From assembly GCA_917880885.1 (NCBI GenBank), contig OU862908.1, forward strand, positions 51,481,819-51,545,818: a stretch of 64,000 bases of DNA, read 5' to 3'. The notes beneath the pieces were generated by a model. That model did not search any database and was not told the origin of the DNA. It saw nothing but the letters and a program-made list of their open reading frames with translations. The stretch comes from Limnephilus marmoratus (taxonomy: Eukaryota > Arthropoda > Insecta > Trichoptera > Limnephilidae). The number at the start of each line of letters is the position of its first letter. Within the stretch, counting starts at the first letter, position 1. Position numbers and translations under genes: made by a program. This document shows, piece after piece, positions 31,049 through 43,000 of this stretch.

Positions 31049-33456
31049 ATGCCAGACAGTTTGGAAACTGATATTTTAAATGCTAAAAACTATTTACAGT
31101 CACAACATATGAAAATTCATGACGAATGGGTTAATGGGTAATGATCTCTTGTCAATGTCTCATTTGTATTTAAAATAATATGAATTTTTTTATTTAGAAG
31201 AATACGATATTTTTACTCTTAATGTTGTGTTTTAGTTGTGTGGAGTTTTTTCGTCAGGAGCAAGGAAACCGATCATACAGCAGACAGCAGCTAAATGACA
31301 TGGTGAAAAGTCAATGGTTGCTAGGAGATCTCCTGGAAATCAGTCCCGGATGTTTACCGCCTGATTTGAATAGCGTAATAAAGACCTCCCTTATTGGAGT
31401 CTACTTACTTCAACTGAATTCGCTGATTGATGTAGGTAAAGTAAGCTTCTTTCTTTTCTCTACATTAGAACCTTTTCTTGTCACAAGGCTTAACTGAATT
31501 AGTGAGTTATTAATTGTAGGATTGCCAGCATACCAGCAACTGCAAAAGTTAACTAAAGTAGATACAACGAATATAGATGTGACAAGCACAGGCACAGGAA
31601 ATAATCATAATAATACTTTTCAAGAACCAGCCTCTCAAAGGTGAATATATCCACAAATTTTACGCACTACCAGGATAATGATAATATGTTAAATATTATG
31701 TTGGCATTGTGGTAGCAATTAGTCCAATTTTTTTTTTTTAATAATTGTTTGAATTTTTATTTAGGATGTTAAAGCTAAAGCTAACTGATGGAATCCAAGA
31801 AATAAGCGCCATTGAGTATAGGCCAATGAGGAATTTAAGTACCGATCTTATTCCTGGAGTTAAACTTCAAATAAAAGGTTAGAAATAATTAAACATTATT
31901 TGGTTTGGTAAATTTGATTTGGTTTACAGCTTCGGTTAGTTTGCAAATAAATTGTCTCCAAATAATATTTATTAACATAAAAGAATCCTTCTCAAAAAAA
32001 CTTTCTCCCTCATTTAACATTTTCTTTGTAACATCACCAAGGACCTGTGGACTGCCGCAGAGGAGTGTTGATGCTTGAGGAGAAGCACTTGGCGGTGCTG
32101 GGCGGGGAAGTGGAGGACCTGATGCTTGTCAACCAGTACAAGAGTGTTCTCACCAGGATTGTAGCAGCCAACTCAGGACTCGTTCCTGAGAATACCATTC
32201 CTGGTGGGGAACTGTGCACATTAATTACCTTGTATATTTTTATTCAATTACGTAATTAACAATTCAAAATATTTTGTATTTTTTTCTTCTTTTCTAGCTG
32301 CAACATTTACAAGAGATACTTATGAACCTCCTAGAAATGACACCGAATTTAATTTTGAGTCTAGAAATCAAAATAATTCTAGGCAAAATGTTCATGTGAC
32401 CACAAATCCTCAATTTCCTGAACACAGGCACGGGCAGGCACTTAGACCAACAGTTAACCAAACAGACTCGTTAGAAAATACAGAATTCTCAGATTTGGAT
32501 GCTGAAATGTTTTTAGATGATGACTTTGATGTAGACCAATTAGATGCAATTGAGCAGCAAGCCATAGAATCATTAAATTTTAATGAAAGACCATCCGACT
32601 GCTTGACACCTAAAAACGCAGCCAAAAAGTTGAAAATAAGTGAAGCAGGGCAAACTATCGCTCAGATACCCTTACATTTGAATGATAACCAACATGATCC
32701 TGGACCGAGTACTTTAAACAATGAACAGATCCAAAGGAAATTTTCTTCTTTTCCTTCACAAGGTGAAGAATTTACTAGAATGGAAGATATGGATGAATTT
32801 GCCGACTACTATAATGAACCTGATTCTATCCAATACAGCTCAAATAAAAATATTTTTAGTGCTTATAATCACGTAGAAAGTAAGAAGCCTGAAATAGTTA
32901 AGAATGAGAGAACTCTGCCTGTGAAGGTAGGAAATACTCCATACATTTATCTAAAGCAATTAGCTGCAGTTCCAGAAGTAAAGAAACTGGACAAAACATT
33001 CATCGTTAAAGCACAAATAATCAAACTGAATGGTAAGCTGGCTCTGCAAAACCACCTGTGGGTTTTGAGTTGTAAGATCTGCGATGGATCCGCATTCCTC
33101 GATGTGGATGTGTCCAGTGAAGTCTTGTCGCAGATGGTGGGATACACTCCACCGGAAATGTCCAAGATGAAATCTCAAATGATGTCTAATCCATCTCTCA
33201 AAGAGAAAATGGGTGAAGTAAGAAAAAATGCATTAGTCTCTATTTATTCATACTTCAAGTATCAACATGTTAAATAATTTGTCTTTCACAGGGATTAAGC
33301 AACGCCAGGGAGAAACTTCAGAAATTGGATAGTCTCCTCTTCATCACTTACAAGAATTCAGGACCTTGCATTGTGGCCACTGCTGATTTCCAACACACCC
33401 ACTTAACCCAACTTCAAAATCGTCTCTCATTGATTCAAATACTGAATATTTTCTAA
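31049..33456 (+). CDS. RMI1: RMI1, OB-fold subunit of the BLM-TOP3A-RMI dissolvasome (589 aa, seven exons)
   Basis: RMI1 stimulates topoisomerase IIIa with BLM helicase to dissolve double Holliday junctions without crossover. Exons: 31049-31137, 31236-31435, 31520-31640, 31765-31877, 32042-32203, 32298-33217, 33292-33456; phases join to 589 codons plus TAA. The N-terminal helical head (about 1-60) includes VEFFRQEQG. The first OB fold (about 100-220) contains LKLTDGIQEISAIEY, PGVKLQIKG, RRGVLMLEEKHLAVLGGEV. A long acidic, disordered middle (about 240-400) follows. The C-terminal OB fold (about 410-589) holds YLKQL, FIVKAQIIKLNGKLAL, DGSAFLDVDVSSEVLSQMVG. The second OB fold is the RMI2-binding part in vertebrates. 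Start chosen because the phases and the conserved head follow directly. Confidence 0.93.
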
Positions 33457-36400
33457 AATGAAGAAATGCTTACCTAAAAGCGATACAATAATCATTCTTT
33501 CTCTCGGAGATAGCTGTATGTTCTGAGAACCATTCCAATAAGTAGTGTCATGCAAGTTCTGACAGACATATGGTGTTAAGAATCACATAAAAGAAAATTC
33601 TTGTATAGGTACTAAAAATAAAAAGGCACAATTTCCTCAAATGATTATATTTATTTATAATATCCCAATTTTACACATTACGATAGTTCAATTACTAAAA
33701 ATTTTACAAAAGAAATAAAATAGCATTAGAATAAAATATGGTATTGCAAAATATTCACATTTTTAATCAAAAGGTTCAACCTGTTTACAAATGTAAAATG
33801 GATCCCGGTAATGAAGTCAGTCCCTTTATAATGCAGTAAAATTACTAATAAATACAATAATAAAATCATTTACATAATAACGTAATATTGAAAAATAACT
33901 ACATATCTATATTATATAATCTAGGGAGAAACAAAAGGAAGTTAAAATTGGTGCTGTATTTAAAGCAGAAAACAATATATGTACTAAACTAAGTCATTAT
34001 TCCTTTATCGCACCCTTTATAGATCACTTTATTCTTTACAAAACTATCCATTTTATTATTTTTTTAATATGCACATGTCAGAAAGGTGGTATAAAAAGTT
34101 GAAAATCCAAGATGAAAGGGGTAAAAGTTAATATCAACAGGGGACAGGACTGGGGAAGTTACCCCCCCCTCAAATGTGGCCCTTTACTACATCCCCTCAC
34201 TTGATCTAGTTACTTGGGCTGTCTGATTCACATAATGTGTTATACCAACTATTATTCACTCCAGAGAGCAATACATTTATTAAATAATTACCTTATTGCA
34301 CAATTAAAGTACGTATGTATTAAAAAACAATATTTTCATGTTTACTGTACAATATTTAAAAGAAAATATAAATAGCATTTAATAATCGCAGAGTGACTGA
34401 ATAATACATGTATATGAATAATATTATTATTATTACATGCACTACAGTGTATGTATAGATATAATTATGCAAATGAATCTTGAAAAGCTGACATTATTCA
34501 ATATATTCAAAAACTTTAAATTTGTTCGACTGTGGAGAAATTGACAAGCTTTTATTATAAAAACCTCAAAGATCTTTGCAATGAATTAAACCGTAAAATT
34601 GTATGATTGATAAAATTATTTAATAATTCTAGCAAAATAGTAGAACATTTATGCATTACAGACATACATTTTACAAATACATCAATTTTTATGCATATGA
34701 AAATAGTACAGTATGAAAAACTTATGTTAAATACAAACTATTTACAATATATATTGATTAAAATATCGTCCGCATTGTGATATATAATAATTTTAACATG
34801 AATGATCACAATTTTTTTAACCCTTTCAAATAAAAGCAAGCAAATATTTTTCAAATATTCGAGGGAATAAGAATTGGCAGTTTTCATTTTCCAATAGTTG
34901 GTATAACTGGCTTTGCTCGCTATTTTTTTTATTGGATTTAGCTATTAGTTCAGGTGGTAGCCATTTGTACATTTTAATAGGTGATTTTTGTGAAAATTTT
35001 TCTCCCAATTTTTTTTTAGTGGTAAATTTTGATTGCATGTTTTCAATGTTTTATTTAATAAAATGTTAAGTTTTTCATATTCCATTTGTCATGTTGTGAA
35101 ACAGGTCCTCTGAGACCTACTGTTCTTTCAAATGAAAATACAGTGAAACCCTCTTAAGAAGTTCTCTCTTAAGACGTTTCATGGCTTAAGAAGTTTGGTT
35201 TTTTCGGTCCCTCGGCTCAATATTGGCCCAATTTTTCCCACATATAAGGTTTTCCTGCTTAAGAAGTTTGTTTTTTCCGGTCCCTTGGAAAACTTCTTAA
35301 GAGGGTTTCACTGTAGCAGTAACTTCTATACTATTAAAAAAAACACCAAAATTTTTCAAATAACTCAATCCATTGTTATCAATTCTAGATATGGTGTGTC
35401 TTACAAACTCAGTTGAATAATTTGGCCCACCTGCAAGTAATTTTATAGCCAAACTTCCCATCTGATTCCGTCACCTTGCTTCCAAAGCATAATATCTAGG
35501 GAGACAAATTTGGTCCTTGCAGACCAAAAAAGATAAAAACAATGATTGGGATCTTTTGACTGCAAAATAATGCACTCACTTTTTGATAATGTTTTCGTAA
35601 CCCAATTTTTGGAACCAATGATCTAGGTTTCTACATTCACACGCATCGTGTCTGGAAATTTTTTGGTCGAATGTTAAAGCATCAAATATGTTCTACCACT
35701 GCCAGTAATTCAGGTCTGAAATTGTTGGGATATCTGAGGGTGTGGGAATCTTATGAATTAATCTTTTATGGGCACCTTTGAAATCATTACATATTATAAT
35801 CAGCACATTATTTTCTAATTCTAACAGGAGGCCCTTGAATCGATTAAAACGGAAAACAAACAAAACATTTCTTAGTGATGTTAAATTGCACATTTCATTC
35901 GATGCACATCAACACAAGTCAAATAATATCACTGGTACTAGTTGATTGGTAATGGAAAATAATAATTAATTGTAATTTTAGTATGGATAGCCGACTATAT
36001 GAGTAAAACAATCAATCAAACTGTGAACTCTTTGAAAAACACCACAAATTAATATATATTATACAGAAATCTAATTATAGTTTAATACTTTTGGATTATA
36101 GGGGCACCGGTAGAATTGGCTTTGATTAAATTTATAATTTGTACAAACTTTTAAATGGTGCATGATAAAATTAAAGCATATATTTTTTTTGAAAATTGTT
36201 AAATGATGAATAGATTTGTAAAAAAAAATTGTATACATTTTTCATAAATTTCAGTAAAACGCATTGAAATGTAGTTGTTTATAATGAATGCGATTGGTAA
36301 TATTTAGAAATTTTAATAAATACATATTGTAATGCACATTAAAATATAATGTTGTAGCGATGAACATACTCGTGGTTTGGTATGGAGTTTTGTTCAACCA

Positions 36401-37004
36401 TATTATGTGATATCTACTAAGATGCTATTTAAATACATAATACAAGTTTTATATAAATAATAATTATTGTTACTTACAATTGGGTAGTTGTTGTCTAATA
36501 AGTTTTAATTAACCACATTGAGAGTAGTTTTGTGATGCCAAATAAATTACTATAAAAACAAATTAAAAAATGAACAGCATCATATATTACATAATTCTAA
36601 TGGTTAATAAAACAAACCTGTAACAAAACTTTGCAAAAACTAACTATACAAAACAAATCCTCAAAAACCAAAAATTTTACATTTAGAATTAGGTATGTTG
36701 AAATAAAAATGATAAATTCAAGGGGAATTTAAATTTTACAAGACTTTAAATTTGTCACTTAAATAATAAAAAATAAAACATCTAAGGAAACAATAAAAAG
36801 TATACTAAAAAAGCATTAAAATCAATATTGAATACCCTAAGGTCACTAAATATTCTGATTTGATGAACAATTAAATTAGTTTCTACGCTTTACTAGGCAG
36901 AAATTTAAACTGAATAAATACAATTATTATATGTATGTACATGCAAATAGTAATATATTATGTGACACTTAGTTTTGAAATATGAATATTTAATCGGAAG
37001 CCAT
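33457..37004. other. 3' flanks of RMI1 and USP16 (tail-to-tail)
   Basis: 3.5 kb of AT-rich DNA between converging genes. It contains the RMI1 poly(A) signal (AATAAA at 33617-33622), one MITE (35141-35313) and otherwise nothing recognisable. The USP16 3' UTR must lie in its right part; I could not pick its poly(A) signal with confidence. Confidence 0.6.
35141..35313. mobile_element. Tc1/mariner-type MITE
   Basis: 173 bp with ends CAGTGAAACCCTCTTAAGAA and its exact inverse, flanked by TA on both sides. Inside, CTTAAGAAGTTTG(G/T)TTTTTTC appears twice. TA duplications and CAGTGAAACC ends suit the pogo/Tigger branch. Confidence 0.85.
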
Positions 37005-40000
37005 TCACAGAATCCGCTCGTAGAAGAGTAAATAAGCTTGGGTGGAGAGGACTTTGTCTTCCGTGGTTTCTTGGACGCGGCTGTCTGAAATATAGAACCA
37101 TTTGCCCGGTTGGGCCTCCTTCTCCGCCTCGCATCCCCCGGAGGCCACGTCTCCGGACTCGTATCCTGACATGGAGCTGTCAGTGTCGTCATTTCCATTC
37201 ACTAGCACTTCGGGGGCCGTGGTATCTGTCTCGTCCCGTGTGATGTTGCCACCCTTGGGCAGGAAGCTCAGCCGCTTGTCTCCGGGCTTGACCCCCGACC
37301 TCACCTTTACGTAGGCCACATAATGCCCCCCGTGCATGCTGCCCGAGTGCTCCACCACTCCGTAAAGGGAATATAGCAGCTTGGTCTGGTTGGAAGACAC
37401 ATTGGGAAGAGTCTTCACCTTCTCAGAACAGAAAGGAGCCAGGTCTAATATTACTGGGAAGTTAACGTGCTTGCTCATCTTTCGGAACATGCATCTCGGC
37501 CCAATCTGAAACCGTTTCAAGTGCAAAATGAGCACAGCAGGCGGACTAGAGATGAGAAATCTTTTTGTGGCGTTTGTGTAAACGGTCTTTCCGGTATTAG
37601 CTCTCTTGGTGCAAGCTTCACAGCCCACTTTGTTATTTCCTGCCAACAATTCTGATGTGGTGAATTGATTAAGGCAGGATTGGATGCTGTACTCCCCGTC
37701 GTCACATTGATAGCGAGGTGAAATGGTCGAGTTGCGATTGACAAATGGTGAAAGCTCTTTCTTCCATTTGGGGGACTCCAAGTCGGGACTGTTCAAACGA
37801 GGAGCAGGTAAATCAAATCTTCCAAGTTCATCATCTATCAAATTTTCCTTCACATTCAGTGTAAGCCCTGGAGAGAATTTGCTGATTGCACCTCTGCCTA
37901 TTTCCTCACTGAGCTTCAATTTATCCAGTTCAGAGTTGATTTTTTCTACCTTAATATCTGCACTTCCATTCATTATATTAGTGTCCATTTTGTTAGCATC
38001 ATTACAAAGACTGACTTGAAGAGCATTTCTAGAAGACATTTGATTCTCAGAGTGGTTGAAGGAAATGCGTGAACCAGGTCGATCCAATTCATTAACTGGG
38101 GAATTATTGCTCTGCCTCGGGCTCGACATGTCCATGTTGATTTCACTAGAGAGGGAAGTGGGACTGCCCAATTCCTTACTGGTGACGGGAGACTCCACGT
38201 TGACAGTATCAGACAAAGTGTGCTTGGCAGTCTCGGGACTGGCCACTCCAGAGTCGGGGTTGGAGCAAACAGGACTGTCGATGGCACTGAGGGGACTGTA
38301 TTCCAAAGGAATGGCTTTAGCTGACAGGCAGTATGTTGTACTTATTCCTTCATCCTTGTCCTTATCCAGTCTTTCAGGAGAAGCGTCACTCTTTTCCTTG
38401 TCCAGATCTACGGGACTAGCGCGGATGGAATCTGAACTAATTACTTTTTCAGAATTGTATCCAGATTCCATCTGATAAGTAGCGAAGTTGGCAGCCGTAT
38501 CGGGTCTCGGTTGGGGTCCGTGCATGTTGTCTTGTGCCTTAGGATTCTCCTCTAAATTATCTTCCACATCTGCATCCGATTGCTCCGAAGAGCTCTTATC
38601 TGCTTTGCTTTCATTAATATCGGATGCTACCTGACTCAACTCAGTTTGTTTATCTGAAGAGCCGCTGTCTTTACCTGCACCTGGAAAAGTTAAAATATTA
38701 TTCAGTAAAAAAAAACAATTGAACAAATTTAGGACGTACGTAATAGAATTTTCATTGAATAAATATGTAATCATTTAGATATAAAATTATCGTTTATGTC
38801 TCTTAAATCTTATCTGATCAAATGATAGCTGGGCAAACGATTATTATTAGTGAGATTAAGCAACAGTGATTAAGGATTGGTTTTTCATCAACATTGTTTA
38901 GCCATGAAACCGTTTTTTACTGCATACCCAATGTACATAGAATAACAGGCAGGCGAGACCTTTTTATTGGCAATCATACATTTTCTTATTTAACCAACTC
39001 ACACAGATTGGAGAGATGGATTTATCACACTTAGCGGCGTACCGATTAAGCTGATCCATATATTTTTTAATGCATATTTTAATTAACTTTAATAAAAAAT
39101 AACTAAGCTTATTTTATAAAGCTTACATCAGATTCAGAATAATATGAATTTCACTGTTCATTTATTTAATCTTATCTACTGAGCTATTTGGCAACAGTAA
39201 AAATATTATGTAAAGTAATGTAGGTACATACATGCATACTTTTTTCCTACAATGTTAGCTGTCTTTTAAAAAATGTGACATTGAATCAAGTTCTAATTTA
39301 TGTACGAGGGTCGATCAATAAGTACCCACGTTTGAAGAGTGGTGGCGTTGCTGACGGAATTTCACATTATCGTCCTGAACATCTGTCAAATGATACTATA
39401 CTAAATTTCAGACTGATTCATAGGTTAGTTTTTATTTGGCAGTCAGTTGTATCACAGACGTTTCTCGATAAAATTTAAAAAGAGCAAAATCGATCCGTAA
39501 TTCGCTTTTTATTAATTTAGACCATAGGTTCTCAATGTGGGCGATAACGCCCCCTTGTGGGCGTTTGAGACTTTCAGGGGGAATTAGAAAACCCAAAGAA
39601 AACTAGGGGGCGTTGAGATGGCACAGTGAGGGCAAATAAAAAAAAATTACCTTTTTTGGTTTTACGTAACTTCCTAGCGGCTTGCTTTTCTTTTTTGAGT
39701 TGGTGCTTGGATGGCTTGTTCTCATCAGGAGCTCCCAGGCAGTTAATTTGTTCTTCTGAAAAGATATTTACGATTAAAACATCAAAAGTCAAATCCCTCA
39801 CACATCTAGAGAGGCAAGATTTTTTACCTTTCGAAAGCAGAATCAAATATGTAGAGATCGATCACACAAACTTATTATCTAAGCCCATATTGACGGTCCC
39901 CAAGAACAATGTTGAAATTTTAAATGAAATGCAAAATAACATTATATTTCTTCTCAAAAACAGTAAAAATGCAGAAACGAAAATTTAAACAGCTCTCCTC

Positions 40001-43000
40001 CAAAACTACAAATTGCATATCCGACATTGTTCTTCAGAATTATCGCGATATGTAATGTACAATTCCATATTATTAAATTGTTACATTTGCAATTTGAAAC
40101 TAATAAGCTTGATATGCGATACCTTTTTAAGTACACAATATATCGTACGGTAGTGATGGCTACCAAATTTAGGTAGGTTATTATAAATTATAAATTTAAA
40201 GATTTTCCTTTTTTAAATTCTGAAAACATGTGATGAAATCTACATGAATTCATTTACTTTAAAATGCAGTAAGCAGTTCATACGTTTCCGTGTTAATATT
40301 TGGAGATATGATATTTATTAAATCGGGTGAAATGCAGATCCGGGCACCGTCTGGAAATTTAATAAAAAGGCACTTTCTAGATGAGAAAAGTGTGGAGAAG
40401 ATGAATAAAAAATAAATTAAGGCGCGCTCGGCAAAATTAAGGGAGATACAACCGTTCAAAGTATTTAAAAATTCACTTCGCGAACTGATATTGACAGTTC
40501 GTTCGCCATGTTTTCATTGCTTATGTTGGATCCCAGACCTAATACAGAATTAATAGTACGCTAAAATCACAAACCATATTACACAAACCTAGCGTAGCCG
40601 CTAAACCACTTGAAAACTGGGATGTTTTTTTGCCGTGACGCGAGCAGGCGCTACGAAGGGGGCACTTTCTTTTCTATCACAAACCATGTTTAGCGTATTA
40701 GGTTATAAAAAAATGGCGGGCGGACGCGGGCGAACTGTCAATATCAGTTTGTAAAGTGAAATTTTAAATACTTTGAACGGTTGTATCTCCCTCAATTTTG
40801 CCGAGCGTGCCTTAATTTTTGTTTTATTCTGCTTTTCCACACTTTTCTCATCTAGAAAGTGCCTTTTTATTAAATTTCCAGACGGTGCCCGGATCTGCAT
40901 TCCTCCCATTAAATCGAATGGCCGAATCGAAAATCGAACACCCAGAAATCATTATCACTCGAGTGGTTATAAGTTTATTATATCATCTTCATCGTCTTAC
41001 CCTTGTCCTATTTGGGTGGAGGACCTTTCACTTCGACAAGGTGCCTCCAGAAATCCCTTTTCTCGGCTATCTCAGTGGCCTCCGTCCATTGCAGGCCCAG
41101 TCACGGAGTTGCTTCCTCTTAATTTATTATTCGTTTGTAACAAACAACTGGCAAAAAATTTCCAAATTTTGACAGGCCACACTAGTAAAGCTCATATTTG
41201 TGATCTCAAAGGGCTAGGCGACTTAGTGATCGACTGGCGACTTACGTACTTATCCTACAAAAGCGTCTCCCGCACGTTCTATCGACATCGGTTCCGTTCC
41301 CAAAACCGGATTAATTTTCTGTCAGGATTTTTTCAAAAACAATCTCGCTCGCAAGTGTAGCCGGTTGTAAAGGGTTATGTATATATAATTAGGTACCTGG
41401 ATTGGGCCCCTTGCGACGAGTGACGGCTGGTGGCTGAGGCTTCTCTGCCGTGACGGGTAGAGAGAGGTCCAGGAAGTATTCCTCCCGATTGGACGAGTGG
41501 TGGCAGTCCTGGCACTCCAAGGTGGACACAAGGAACCCGCGGAACACCTAATAACCACAAAGGTAACACAATCATTAACTACTATATAAATCTCTTTTTT
41601 ACTTTGTTTACATTCATTAACCCCTCCGCAACGTAAGCAGATATATGCGTTAAAAATACGACAGCAGTCAAGTACAATAAGCGTGTTTACACGTCAGCAC
41701 GTGTGTCTCCATAGAAACCGTTATAACTCTGTTATTGTTTTAGTTACATCCCTAAAATAAAAAGTGGAAGGTCGATAGTGAATCATGCTGCACATCTCTA
41801 TTCAAGTTGTCCATAGAAATACATAAAAATAACATTCTGTCAGACGCGCAGTCTGACACATAATTTATCCCGCCAAATTTCCTACGGGCGGGTCGACCGC
41901 GCTTGACATTGTTAATTTTTATTAAATGTTTTTATATGAAATGATAAAAAAGTGAGGTGACAAAAGTGTTTATTACACATTTATACAAAATAAGTATTGT
42001 TGTTTACATAATCTGTGATTTTAGTACTGTTTTCACATAAAAACATCACGTGAGTCATTTTCACATTTTTTTAATGTTTGCATTCTAAATTTTAATATGT
42101 ACAAATATTAATATTTATTTATAATAATATAATTTGAAAGCTTATTTTGTAACCTGTCTAAAACAGTTTTTACTATTCGGCTACGTTCAGAAATGTTTCA
42201 TTTATAGAGCTTTAATTGTGAGGCGGTAGAAACACAAAGTTTTCATAAAATGTCATTTCGTTAAAAGACATTAAAAGTGCATATTGGCGATTTTCTGAGG
42301 GGTTAAAATTATCAATCGCATACATATATTATGTAGTAGTAAAAAAAGGTGTCCACAAAGTTAATGGGTTTCATTTAATCTAATTTACTGCAATTGTTAA
42401 TTAGTCAGATAGTGGCCAAGTACTTGTTCTATTTGATATTTTGACAAATCGATTTTATGAGCAGATACCAATGACATCATTAAAATTGGTCCATAGCCAC
42501 TCTTCCCTAAAGCAAGCAGTATTAAGAAAGTGTTAACACAATGTATTTTTTTAAATCATTTAGGTTAGTTAGATTAGATTGGTGAGAGCATTTGAAGGTA
42601 CGTAATGATTTGTTCCTTTGTTTTTGGCGCTAATAGGTTCAGTAGGTCAGTCTAGGTTTGGTTAGGCTGATAAAGGTATTGATTTGTCTTTGGCGTGCAT
42701 TGTCACCGGAAGAATCCTCGAATACTACACCGAGAGAAATAATAAAAAAGGAATTTAACCTGTTCTGGTCGTAGCATGGTGTCGGAGGCCTGTTGTCCGT
42801 AGAACTTGACTTTCTGTTTCTTCTCAAGGTCCAGGTCTGATCTCTTCTCCTTGGAGTCCAAATCTAGTTTTTGGAGAACTATAGACTGGTAGCGACGTAA
42901 ATCTTCACTCCTAAAATACATAAAAAGAATTTATGTGTTATTTGCTTTATTTCTTATAATAGAGATATGAAGATAGATATAGAAGATAGTTAGTTATTAT

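Noticed and set aside
37102..38475. Plus-strand open frames opposite the USP16 last exon
   Set aside because: They are antisense to a well-supported coding exon; their residues show no family pattern and codon bias belongs to the minus strand.
40940..41120. Possible 3' end of an RTE/Jockey-like reverse transcriptase on the minus strand
   Set aside because: A short stretch reads like a LINE tail (EKRDFWRHLVEVKGPP), but it is interrupted by a stop and too short to assign.
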